A stretch of DNA of 34,720 nucleotides from Leptospiraceae bacterium (GTDB lineage: Bacteria; Spirochaetota; Leptospiria; Turneriellales; Turneriellaceae): positions 1 to 34,720 of the forward strand of contig JANWWS010000005.1 of the NCBI GenBank assembly GCA_025055765.1, written 5' to 3'. Under the pieces are notes generated by a model. That model made no database searches, was not told the DNA's origin, and worked only from the letters and a program-made list of their open reading frames with translations. Positions 24,457 through 32,135 of this stretch are shown in pieces (positions within the stretch are counted from its first letter, which is position 1; each line of letters starts with the position of its first letter). The translations under genes and the position numbers were made by a program.

Positions 24457-25359
24457 CTAGTTCTCAAGGAAAAGTTCCTTCCTCTTCTCCCAAAGCCTCT
24501 GGGCTTTCTTACGCGCCAGTGCGTTGGCAAGCCCTTGGGGAGGAAAGAGATCTTCGGGTGCTTCTAAAATATTCTTCAGGTTATCCTCAAAACAGCCTTT
24601 TTCTTGGGCAAAGACACAATAAGTTGCGGCGTAGTAATACTGAGTCATAAGAAATTTTCCCCTAGCATATTGAAGAGCTTTTTGAAAGGCTCTTTGCGAC
24701 CTTTCTAGATCACCTCCTAAGGTCTCACCTCGCGACCCATAGTAAATCCCCTCAAAAAGATAGGCTCCCCCATAAAAGTAACTCTCCTCAAGTTCTTTAA
24801 CCCGGGCCATGAGAAGCTCGACCTTCGGCAATTGCATGAGGTTCCTGAGGTCATCGCGACTTAGGTTAATTTCACTTCCCCAACTAAAGGCATACCAAAA
24901 GAGGTAGGGTACATCCTGAGCTTTCGTTTTTGTTAGGGCAAGGCGTAGCTCCTCAAGAGGCATTTCCTCAAGTTTACCCAGCCTTTTCTCGAGGGTGGTT
25001 TCTAAAAATTGCCTTGCCCGGCGGTAAAATTTTCTTGCTCTTTCTCGCTCGCTTTTACCTTCTTCACCGCGGAATTCCTGCTCCTCGGCTAGATCCTCCA
25101 CAAAAGCCAGGGCATAGCCCGCATAGCCCTGTGCTAGAAAAAGCCTTAACCTCTCGTTGTCGGGATCTTGCATAAGAAGCGCCTCAAGTAGCTTCAAATT
25201 CCCAGAAAGAGCTGATTCGGCAAGCCTTAGATCGCTTTCCCCTTCAAAACTCTGGCGGCTTTCTTCCATGGCAAGAACCACCTCCCTTATAGCAAGCTTG
25301 CGCAGGGAGCAGGACGGCATAAGCAAAGTTATCATTACAAGTAAAAACAGTTGGCGCAT
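24457..25359 (-). CDS. TatT-like TPR lipoprotein (TRAP transporter T-component family)
   Basis: A 300-residue lipoprotein: MRQLFLLVMITLLMPSC gives lipidation at Cys17. It resembles TatT, the trimeric TPR lipoprotein of Treponema pallidum that partners a TRAP solute-binding protein. Seen matches (from memory of the family) are LLEALLMQDPDNERLRLFLAQGYAGYALAFVED early on, split here by function not by gap, and the ending DLFPPQGLANALARKKAQRL. No TRAP permease or binding-protein gene is in the window, so its partner is elsewhere or differs. ATG 25359 begins one base after the FNR stop; an upstream TTG 25380 would overlap FNR. Confidence 0.75.
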   Translation of the reverse strand: MRQLFLLVMITLLMPSCSLRKLAIREVVLAMEESRQSFEGESDLRLAESALSGNLKLLEALLMQDPDNERLRLFLAQGYAGYALAFVEDLAEEQEFRGEEGKSERERARKFYRRARQFLETTLEKRLGKLEEMPLEELRLALTKTKAQDVPYLFWYAFSWGSEINLSRDDLRNLMQLPKVELLMARVKELEESYFYGGAYLFEGIYYGSRGETLGGDLERSQRAFQKALQYARGKFLMTQYYYAATYCVFAQEKGCFEDNLKNILEAPEDLFPPQGLANALARKKAQRLWEKRKELFLEN

Positions 25360-25360
25360 C

Positions 25361-26224
25361 TCAGTAGGTCTCCGATTCAAGACGGCTCTGGCAACTCTTC
25401 AACAGCTCCTCTCCATCCACACCTTTTTGAGCCGCAATGGCCTTTATGGCATAATCAAAGCCACTTTCCATTCCTTTAAGACCACACATATAAAAAAGGG
25501 TACGGGGGTTTTGCAAAAGAGGAAACAACTCATCTGCTTTTTCTGCCATAACATGGTGGATGTATTTTCGACTACCATCAGGGTTTTTTTGTTGGCGAGA
25601 TAGAGCAGTGTAATAATGAAAGTTCTCTTTTTGATAGGAGCGAAATTCACTGTCGTAGAGCAATTCATCTTCGTATCTTACCCCCATAAAGAGAAAGACG
25701 GGTTCTCTAAAGTCTTTCACAACGCGAAAGAGTCTTTGCAGAAAAGCTCGAAAGGGGGCTATGCCTGTACCCGTTGCCATAAAGACATATGGCCGATGGA
25801 TATCCTCATCTACCGGCAAAAGAAATTTACGCCCAGCAGGCCCTGTTAAGGACACCACATCCCCTTCTTTTAAGTCACAGAGATAATTGGAACAGACCCC
25901 CCGCACAACTTCCCCTTTGTCATTTTGGTAAACAACTCTTTTTACCGTAAGAGAAAGTTTCTCAGCTCCCGGTGTGCGGCTTCCCAAAGAGGCAATGGAG
26001 TAAAGCCTTACCGCATGTGGGTTTCCCTTTTCGTTAACACCTGGGGGTATGACCCCTACCGATTGACCTTCTCGGTAATTCATGGCATCAGCATCGAGGA
26101 CTATATGGCATACTTCTGTGTCTTCTTTTTTTACAAGTGGCTTATTTAAAATGACCCGGGCTAATAGGGGATTTGCTTTGCGGTAGGTATTGACCTCTAC
26201 TTCGGGTAAGACTACACCTTCCAT
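25361..26224 (-). CDS. Ferredoxin-NADP+ reductase, plastid type
   Basis: Moves electrons between NADPH and ferredoxin or flavodoxin. At 287 residues it has the FAD motif RLYSIAS (73-79), GVCSNYLCDL (109-118), TGPAGRKFLLP, the NADP-binding ATGTGIAPFRAF (150-161), SR (209-210) and CGLKGME (247-253), and a C-terminal Tyr287 (ESETY) that would stack on the flavin as in plant enzymes. This subclass is known in Leptospira, and that supports the taxonomic guess. It heads a unit with the TatT-like and EamA genes. TTGATG lies 34 nt upstream of the ATG as a weak -35 candidate. Confidence 0.92.
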   Translation of the reverse strand: MEGVVLPEVEVNTYRKANPLLARVILNKPLVKKEDTEVCHIVLDADAMNYREGQSVGVIPPGVNEKGNPHAVRLYSIASLGSRTPGAEKLSLTVKRVVYQNDKGEVVRGVCSNYLCDLKEGDVVSLTGPAGRKFLLPVDEDIHRPYVFMATGTGIAPFRAFLQRLFRVVKDFREPVFLFMGVRYEDELLYDSEFRSYQKENFHYYTALSRQQKNPDGSRKYIHHVMAEKADELFPLLQNPRTLFYMCGLKGMESGFDYAIKAIAAQKGVDGEELLKSCQSRLESETY

Positions 26225-26274
26225 AGTGGCGCAAGCTCAGCTGCCAACAGGCCATCAAGCACCTTTTCCCTTGC

Positions 26275-26302
26275 TTGACCTGCTTTTTCGGTTTTTTAGC
26301 CT
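26275..26302 (+). promoter_or_regulatory. Candidate promoter, TTGACC 34 nt before the ATG
   Basis: TTGACC (26275-26280), 16 bases, then TAGCCT (26297-26302); the ATG follows at 26309. The -10 resembles the TAGCAA in front of the gene at 768. No ribosome site is present. Confidence 0.4.
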
Positions 26303-26308
26303 GCCTTA

Positions 26309-26800
26309 ATGAAATATCAAATATATCCTTTATGGCAATTCATGCGAGAACACTACACTTTTGAAGAAGCCTTTTCTCTCTTTGGCCCCTTTACAGGAGC
26401 CAACATCCGCTGCCGCCGGATAGACCCGTACACTATTGAGTCTTACATGGACCTGGTACCAGCCAACACTAACTATGTTGGAACCCACTTTGGGGGATCT
26501 CTCTATGCCATGTGCGATCCTTTCTTTATGTTTTTACTTATGGAGCACCTTGGCCCAGACTATATCGTCTGGGATCAACGTGCCTCTATAGATTTCCTAA
26601 AGCCCGCCCGCGCAAGAGTAAAGGCTACCTTTCATATACCTCCCCAAAGAATTGCTGACATCCAGCAAAACCTCACAAAAAAACGAAAATCCCATGAGGT
26701 CTTCTCATGCGACATCATAGAAGAAAGCAACGGCAGAATTGTGGCTCATGTCGAAAAGGTACTTTATGTACGCCGGCGTGCAAGAAGCGAAGACAGTTGA
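26309..26800 (+). CDS. DUF4442 hotdog-fold protein (putative thioesterase)
   Basis: A 163-residue protein with the DUF4442 core: a long N-terminal helix (FMREHYTFEEAFSLFGPF), then ANTNYVGTHFGGSLYAMCDPFFMFLLM around the hotdog helix, WDQRASIDFLKPARARVKATF, and a final strand VAHVEKVLYVRR. Such proteins are thought to hydrolyse acyl-CoA thioesters or bind lipids; the substrate is unproven. The following DedA gene is 35 bases on and may be co-transcribed, pointing to membrane-lipid metabolism. Confidence 0.83.
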   Translation: MKYQIYPLWQFMREHYTFEEAFSLFGPFTGANIRCRRIDPYTIESYMDLVPANTNYVGTHFGGSLYAMCDPFFMFLLMEHLGPDYIVWDQRASIDFLKPARARVKATFHIPPQRIADIQQNLTKKRKSHEVFSCDIIEESNGRIVAHVEKVLYVRRRARSEDS

Positions 26801-26802
26801 CC
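26797..26802 (+). promoter_or_regulatory. Weak -35 candidate upstream of dedA-like gene
   Basis: TTGACC overlaps the DUF4442 stop codon, 39 nt before the DedA ATG, with AAATTA 16 bases downstream. The site may be fortuitous. Confidence 0.25.
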
Positions 26803-26835
26803 TAGAAGGAGCTCTCGTAAATTAAGGCTAGATAC

Positions 26836-27471
26836 ATGCGCATCTTAAAAGCCCTGGTTGCTTTTTTTACCGACCATGGATATTGGGCTGTCTTTACAGT
26901 GCTTTTGGCCTGTGGTTTTGGCCTACCTATTCCTGAAGATATATCTCTTGTCTCGGGAGGTGTTATTGCTGGTCTTTATCCAGAAAAAAACAATGTGCAT
27001 ATCATGTTTGGGGTTGGTATGGCAGGTGTTATGCTTGGCGACAGCATTGTCTTTCTTTTAGGATGGTTTTTCCATGAACGCATTTTAAAATTTAAACCCA
27101 TTGCGGCAGTAGTCACTCCCGAGCGCTATCGCAAGGTCCAGATCTATTTTGCCCGTTTTGGCCGCTGGGTTGTTTTTATGGGGCGCTTTATGCCTGGACT
27201 ACGTATGCCTATTTTTTTAAGTGCAGGCATAAGCCGTAGGGTTAGCTTTTTCTTATTTTTTTTTACAGATTTCTTTGCTGCCCTTATTAGCGTTCCTGTT
27301 TGGGTTTATTTAGGCTACTATATGGCCCATAATTTTGATGAGCTTATGAAAATCTTACACCGAAGCCAGCTCATGATCTTTACCGTTATTTTGCTGACTG
27401 GCCTCATGATTTTTTTGTTTGTCTTTGTTAAGAAAAGAATAAAGCGTAAGCTTAACTTAGAAGAAATCTAA
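26836..27471 (+). CDS. DedA-family membrane protein
   Basis: A 211-residue inner-membrane protein of the SNARE-associated/VTT family. It has the signatures CGFGLPIPED near residue 26, MLGDSIVFLLGWFF, and the conserved FARFGRWVVFMGRFMPGLRMPIFLSAG stretch with its two arginines, followed by further hydrophobic helices and a basic tail. DedA proteins are lipid scramblases or transporters (undecaprenyl-phosphate or phosphatidylethanolamine) needed for envelope integrity; which lipid is handled here is unknown. AAGG eight bases before ATG 26836 is a weak ribosome site. The stop interlocks with the opposite SDR stop in CTAA. Confidence 0.9.
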   Translation: MRILKALVAFFTDHGYWAVFTVLLACGFGLPIPEDISLVSGGVIAGLYPEKNNVHIMFGVGMAGVMLGDSIVFLLGWFFHERILKFKPIAAVVTPERYRKVQIYFARFGRWVVFMGRFMPGLRMPIFLSAGISRRVSFFLFFFTDFFAALISVPVWVYLGYYMAHNFDELMKILHRSQLMIFTVILLTGLMIFLFVFVKKRIKRKLNLEEI

Positions 27472-28154
27472 GCCATAATGGGTATGGTATTACCGGTTGC
27501 AGGGGCTGAAAGAGGGGATAGCCAAAACAAGATATGCCGGGCAATGTCTTGCGCACGAAAATTTGGCTTAAAGTCGGGGTAGACACGCCGCAGCATTTCG
27601 GTATCAACCGCCCCTGGGCATAGGATATTGCAACGTATACCAAGATCCCTCCCCTCTGCTGCAATTACCTCGCCAAGACCAGTAAGAGCCATCTTGCTTG
27701 CGGTATAGGCAGACGCTCCCGCAAATTTTTCAACAAAACTCATGCCGGCAAGGCTTGAGACAAGCACAATGCTGCCCCTGGCTTGGGCAAGAGCCTGCCA
27801 GGCTGCTTGAACAAAGATAAAGGCATGGTTGAGATTTACTTGGAGATGGCTTTGCCACAGAGATAGAGATAACTCCTGAACAAGCTTTCTCTCAAAATAA
27901 GCCGCATTGATGACAAGTCCATCGAGATTTGAGGGTAAGGTAGGCAAGATCTTTTCGATAGATTCCAAAGAAGAAAAATCGCAAGGATAAAACACCATCC
28001 CCCCATGCGAGCTCAGCTCTTGAAGCTTGCCCATGGTGCGGGAATAGCAAAACACCCTTGCGCCTTCCTCTAAAAGAAGCTTCGCTGTCGCAAAGCCAAT
28101 ACCTCTTGAGGCCCCCGTTATGACAATGTTTTTGTCCTTGAGCTGCCCATTCAT
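27468..28154 (-). CDS. Short-chain dehydrogenase/reductase
   Basis: Classical SDR, 228 residues from ATG 28154. It shows TGASRGIG at 13-20, INAAY at 82-86 (a variant of NNAG), Ser134 in LVSSLAG, Tyr150 and Lys154 (YTASK), and CPGAVDTEM. The size and motifs resemble FabG-like 3-oxoacyl reductases, and its coupling to an enoyl-CoA hydratase-family gene suggests acyl-CoA metabolism. ATG 28154 overlaps the upstream stop as ATGA; ATG 28172 would add six residues. The missing Asn of NNAG is unusual but tolerated in the family. Confidence 0.87.
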   Translation of the reverse strand: MNGQLKDKNIVITGASRGIGFATAKLLLEEGARVFCYSRTMGKLQELSSHGGMVFYPCDFSSLESIEKILPTLPSNLDGLVINAAYFERKLVQELSLSLWQSHLQVNLNHAFIFVQAAWQALAQARGSIVLVSSLAGMSFVEKFAGASAYTASKMALTGLGEVIAAEGRDLGIRCNILCPGAVDTEMLRRVYPDFKPNFRAQDIARHILFWLSPLSAPATGNTIPIMA

Positions 28155-28948
28155 GATTTTCTCTTTCCCCATTTTTCTATAAGGGCGAGAAAAGATTCGT
28201 TTTGCAAAAAAGCACTATTCCATAAAGCCACATGGCGCAGGGAGCTGTTCACCACATAGTTTCGTCTCTCGTTTAAAACAGCCTTGATGCCTTTTAATAC
28301 TAGAGGATCTTTCTTAGCCATTTCAAGGCCTAACTTGCGAGCCTCCTGCCACATACTTTCTTTATCTTCAAAAACACGGTTTACGAGTCCCATTTGTAAT
28401 GCCTCCTCACTGGAAATATCTCTTCCGGTAAAGGCGAGCTCGCGGGTGCGCGCCTCACCAATAATATAGGGAAGAAGTTGGAGTGAACCCATATCCGCAA
28501 CAATATGGAGTTCGCTTTCTTTTAAAGAAAAAATAGCATCCCGGCTGCAGAGACGTATATCACAAGCTGCTATGAGATCAAGCCCCCCACCAATACAATG
28601 GCGGTGAACACAGGCCAAGACTGGCTTTTCGAGTCCCAAAAGGCTTTTTATCCCTTTTTGGAGTTTTTCAATGAGCTCTAGAATTTGCTGCCGATGCGCG
28701 GCACTTTCCCCGAAGAAAAGCTCCGAAAATTTCAGAGCAAATTCCGAGATATCTAAACCCATAGAAAAGCTGCTACCTTTCGCGGCAAGACAGACCACCT
28801 TGACACACTTGTCTAGAGCTATCTCTTCGACAAGCAGGGGGAGTTCTTCCCAAAAGCTAAGATTTAAAAAATTTCTTTTCTCGGGGCGGTTAAGCCAGAC
28901 CCACAGCAGGCCATCCTCTCTCTCCAAAGCAAAAAAGGTATAGGTCAC
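28151..28948 (-). CDS. Enoyl-CoA hydratase/isomerase family, dienoyl-CoA isomerase-like
   Basis: A 265-residue crotonase-fold protein. The oxyanion-hole segments are FSMGLDISEF (61-70) and HCIGGGLDLIAACDIRL (117-133). Asp124, Glu144 (LKESE) and Asp152 (VADMGSLQLLP) align by spacing with the three acidic residues of delta3,5-delta2,4-dienoyl-CoA isomerase (rat ECH1 Asp176, Glu196, Asp204, from memory), favouring isomerase over hydratase activity. It would help degrade unsaturated fatty acids with odd-position double bonds. GTG 28948 lies 34 nt after TTGACA. It is translationally coupled to the SDR downstream. Confidence 0.85.
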   Translation of the reverse strand: MTYTFFALEREDGLLWVWLNRPEKRNFLNLSFWEELPLLVEEIALDKCVKVVCLAAKGSSFSMGLDISEFALKFSELFFGESAAHRQQILELIEKLQKGIKSLLGLEKPVLACVHRHCIGGGLDLIAACDIRLCSRDAIFSLKESELHIVADMGSLQLLPYIIGEARTRELAFTGRDISSEEALQMGLVNRVFEDKESMWQEARKLGLEMAKKDPLVLKGIKAVLNERRNYVVNSSLRHVALWNSAFLQNESFLALIEKWGKRKS

Positions 28949-28976
28949 GCCAAAGAACCCAGCATCTCTTGTCTCT

Positions 28977-28982
28977 TGTCAA
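28977..28982 (-). promoter_or_regulatory. Candidate -35 box TTGACA, 34 nt before a GTG
   Basis: Minus-strand TTGACA begins at 28982, the GTG at 28948. No convincing -10 (GGGTTC after 16 bases). Confidence 0.35.
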
Positions 28983-29023
28983 GGCTTTTAAAAAACAAAA
29001 AATGGATAATTAGCCTGCCCTCC

Positions 29024-30904
29024 ATGCCGAAAATAAAGCAGAAAATGATCCTCTTTTGGCGCAGGATATCCCTCTACCCCATGTTTTTTTTCTTAGCTAG
29101 GGGCTACCTATGGGGCCAATACATCGCTCCCCCTGAGATACCATCTCTCGAAGAACGTAATCTCACGACGACTACCGTGCCAGTTGTGGAAATTGTGCGT
29201 GGCCTACGTGCCCAAATTTCAAGCCAAGATCCTAATACCGTTATCCTGACATGGCAGCCGGCTGTTTTGCGCGATGACTATGTCGTGGCTCGTTCCAGCA
29301 TACCCATTAATAGCCTGGAAGTGCTCCTCGCCGCACGCTCGATTGCCGTTTTACCACCAGGGGTTGCTACCTATCTTGACCAAGCGCTTGAGCCTGGCAG
29401 CTACTTTTATGCCGTTGTGGCGCGTAGCCAAATAAGACAAAAGAATGTTGTACTGCAACTTAATGAAAACTACACTGGCATACCTATCGTTATTACCCAA
29501 AGACCAGAGGAAAGCCGCAAAGATATTCCCCCTCCTCAGGTTTCGTTAATATTAGCCCAAAAGGAAGAGGAAGGGATCCGCATCACATGGAAAGGGGTGG
29601 CCACCCCTGGAGTAAGTTATGTTCTCTATCGTTCGACCATCGCCCCTTCATCACCTGAAATACTCAGAAGCCTGAGCCCCCTTGTCATCTTGGGGCAGGG
29701 ACAGCAAAGTTATCTTGACCGAGACCTACCTGGTCCTGGAAACTATTACTACGCTGTGGTAACACGTTCCCCTACAGGTGCCGAAGATTTACAGCTTGTA
29801 CCTGACCAATCGTATACCCGCTACGGGGTAGAATGGGGCTCTTTCGAGCTACCCGCAGTGAAAGACCTGCGTGCTCGCTATGACCCAAAACAAAACCAGG
29901 TCCAGCTTACTTGGCAGGATGTCAGCGAGGATCCCCGAAACCTTTATTTTTATGAGGTTTACCGTTTTCAAGACCCTATGTTAGTAAGCCAAATCGAAAA
30001 AGCGCCTCGCCTGGCACGAATCCCGCAAGGGATAGGATCATACCTTGACAAAGAGCCATTACCGGGAGCCTACTACTATGCCGTAGTCACCCGCGTTGCG
30101 GGCAAACAAGACCACAGTAAGCTAAAGCTTGGGGAAAATCTCATTTTATTTGATAAGGTTAATCTAAGAGACGAGGAGCGTCCTAGAGAGGTCCTAAAAA
30201 AAGAAGAGGCAGCGCCCAAGTATTTTGAAAATTTCACCGCACAAAGCGAAAAACATGCTGTCTTCCTAAGCTGGAAGGCCAAAAACCTCCCTCCCAAAAG
30301 GCAGATTTTTCTCTACAGGCTTTTTAAAGAGCCGAAATCTCTGGCAGACCTTGCCCAGGGAGAGCTCATCGCCCGCCTAGGTGGCGAGCTTGAAATGTAC
30401 GAAGACCTTCCGCCCTCACGGGGTATTTATTACTATGCTATCTTTGGCCAATCAGAAAATGGGGGGCTCTTGCCCGATACTTTAGAGGCAAGACATAATC
30501 TCGTTGGTCCTATTTATTTTGAAAAATTAGAACGCACTCAAAAAGAGCCTGTCGTAGAAATCCCCACGGAAGAAAAAGAGGAATCGGCTACTCTCGAACC
30601 AAAAGCAGAGCCAAAAGATGTAAAAAAACAACCATCACCACGGTCTCTACAGGATATCGAAACTGTGGTGCGCAAGTATTACCAGAAAGGTCAGTACGAG
30701 AGAACTATCGAGGAACTAGAGCCCTTCACAAAAAACGCTGACCCTCAAAGCGCTGCGAGAGCTTTATTTTACACAGGACTCTGCTATTTTAAATTAGGCA
30801 ACTACCGTCGTGCTATTGATTTTTTTATCCATCCTAAGGTTCAAAAAACCTACGGTAAACAAGCTAAATTTTGGTATGAACAATCCCTTGAAAAACTACA
30901 GTGA
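29024..30904 (+). CDS. Exported fibronectin-like repeat protein with TPR tail
   Basis: From ATG 29024 it is 626 residues; ATG 29045 is an alternative, and the upstream TTG 28976 is unlikely. A signal peptide (ILFWRRISLYPMFFFLARGYLWG) precedes four fibronectin type III-like modules, each starting with a strand like ILTWQP, ITWKG, LTWQD or LSWKA and closing with G-x-Y-[FY]-Y-A-V: GSYFYAVV, GNYYYAVV, GAYYYAVV, GIYYYAIF. An acidic linker (about 510-545) leads to a C-terminal TPR-like pair (YYQKGQYERTIEELEPF, LFYTGLCYFKLGNYRRAIDFF). Probably periplasmic and a protein-binding scaffold. Its stop is 7 bases before the next gene, with which it likely works. Confidence 0.7.
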   Translation: MPKIKQKMILFWRRISLYPMFFFLARGYLWGQYIAPPEIPSLEERNLTTTTVPVVEIVRGLRAQISSQDPNTVILTWQPAVLRDDYVVARSSIPINSLEVLLAARSIAVLPPGVATYLDQALEPGSYFYAVVARSQIRQKNVVLQLNENYTGIPIVITQRPEESRKDIPPPQVSLILAQKEEEGIRITWKGVATPGVSYVLYRSTIAPSSPEILRSLSPLVILGQGQQSYLDRDLPGPGNYYYAVVTRSPTGAEDLQLVPDQSYTRYGVEWGSFELPAVKDLRARYDPKQNQVQLTWQDVSEDPRNLYFYEVYRFQDPMLVSQIEKAPRLARIPQGIGSYLDKEPLPGAYYYAVVTRVAGKQDHSKLKLGENLILFDKVNLRDEERPREVLKKEEAAPKYFENFTAQSEKHAVFLSWKAKNLPPKRQIFLYRLFKEPKSLADLAQGELIARLGGELEMYEDLPPSRGIYYYAIFGQSENGGLLPDTLEARHNLVGPIYFEKLERTQKEPVVEIPTEEKEESATLEPKAEPKDVKKQPSPRSLQDIETVVRKYYQKGQYERTIEELEPFTKNADPQSAARALFYTGLCYFKLGNYRRAIDFFIHPKVQKTYGKQAKFWYEQSLEKLQ

Positions 30905-30911
30905 GGATTCT

Positions 30912-32135
30912 ATGAAAAAAACGCTACTTTTTCTTGGCATATTTTTTCTCATTGCGGCTGTGGGGGTTTTTTTTGCCACCCTGCTTTTTTATTTGCCTGA
31001 AAAAAAGGCAGAGGCTCTTTTGCGCAAGGGGAAGCTTTACTTAGAACAAGAATCCCAAGAAGCTCTGCGCCAAGCTATTGAGCAATTCACCACTGTTTTG
31101 TCGGAATATCCAAACTCTCGCTCCGCAACAGATGCCCAATATTTTTTAGCACAAACTTACGAGAAATTAAACTTAAAAGATATTGCCTTTGGCAAGTATA
31201 AAAAACTTCTTGAACAAAAACTCTCAGGTGAATTAGAAGAAGAAGTAAAGTTTAAATTAGCGAAATTACAGATATTGCGCTCTTATACTGAGGAAGGGAA
31301 GACAGCTCTACTTTTACTCTTAAATAACACAAAAAATCCTAAACTACGCTCCGAAATTTACACGGAAATCGGTAAAATCTATGCCCGCGAGGGCAAACAA
31401 GCTGAGGCACAACGAAATTACCAAATTGCCCTTAGTGAGTACGCCGAAAACCGGGAGGCAAGACTTTTGCTTGCTAAGACATTAAAAGAACAGAAAAAAG
31501 ATAGCCAAGCTTTTGGTGTCTACGAAGAATACCTAACCTTTCAAGCACCTCTTGAGGGCGATCGGCAGCAAGTGGCCCAAAGCTACCGTAAAGAAATCTT
31601 AGACAGTGCTTTAAAACAACTGCAGCAACAAAACTTCACCGAAGCTATAAAAAACCTACAGTTTGTAAGCGAACGCTTTCCTAATACCGACGAAGCAGAA
31701 GATGCCCTTTATTTTTTGGGAAATGCTTACCTTAAGCAAAAAAACTATGTAGCGGCACTAAAAGCTTTCAACGATGCCGTTAGCAACAAACCACGGCACC
31801 GAGATGAAGCCTCTTATATAAAAAAAGGAGAGACTTATTATTACCGGAAAGACTATAAAAAGGCAGCAGCCATGTTCCAATACGTGCAGAAAAACTATCC
31901 TAAAAGCAAGTACTATCAAATAGCCAAGGATTGGGAAGAAGAGGCCTTGCGCTCCATGCATGAAGAATTATCCCATGGCGAAGCCGAAGAAGATGAGATC
32001 TCGCAAGAAAAGTCCCAAGATAGCCAAGAAAGCAAAGAAGTTTTATCTCAAAAAACGCAAACCCCGCCGAGGCTTGTAGAACAAAACAACTACCAAGAAA
32101 TCCCCCGTCTTGAGGATAGTGAGGTTGTTCCTTAA
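30912..32135 (+). CDS. Membrane-anchored TPR protein
   Basis: From ATG 30912, with GAGGAT five bases or less upstream, it is 407 residues. One N-terminal membrane segment (about 4-28) is followed by periplasmic TPR repeats, e.g. LRQAIEQFTTVLSEYPNSRSATDAQYFLAQTY, with BamD/YbgF-like YPNS and FPNTDEAEDALYFLGNAYLKQKNYVAAL phrases, and YYRKDYKKAAAMFQYVQKNYPKSKYYQIA. The last 60 residues are acidic, Gln/Ser-rich and probably disordered. It is 7 bases from the fibronectin-like gene. A role in envelope assembly is plausible, but it is not BamD itself: the anchor is not a lipobox and the length is too great. Confidence 0.75.
   Translation: MKKTLLFLGIFFLIAAVGVFFATLLFYLPEKKAEALLRKGKLYLEQESQEALRQAIEQFTTVLSEYPNSRSATDAQYFLAQTYEKLNLKDIAFGKYKKLLEQKLSGELEEEVKFKLAKLQILRSYTEEGKTALLLLLNNTKNPKLRSEIYTEIGKIYAREGKQAEAQRNYQIALSEYAENREARLLLAKTLKEQKKDSQAFGVYEEYLTFQAPLEGDRQQVAQSYRKEILDSALKQLQQQNFTEAIKNLQFVSERFPNTDEAEDALYFLGNAYLKQKNYVAALKAFNDAVSNKPRHRDEASYIKKGETYYYRKDYKKAAAMFQYVQKNYPKSKYYQIAKDWEEEALRSMHEELSHGEAEEDEISQEKSQDSQESKEVLSQKTQTPPRLVEQNNYQEIPRLEDSEVVP

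Noticed and set aside
28976-29023. TTG start at 28976 for the fibronectin-like protein
   Set aside because: It overlaps the minus-strand TTGACA of the divergent gene and would move the signal peptide away from the N-terminus.
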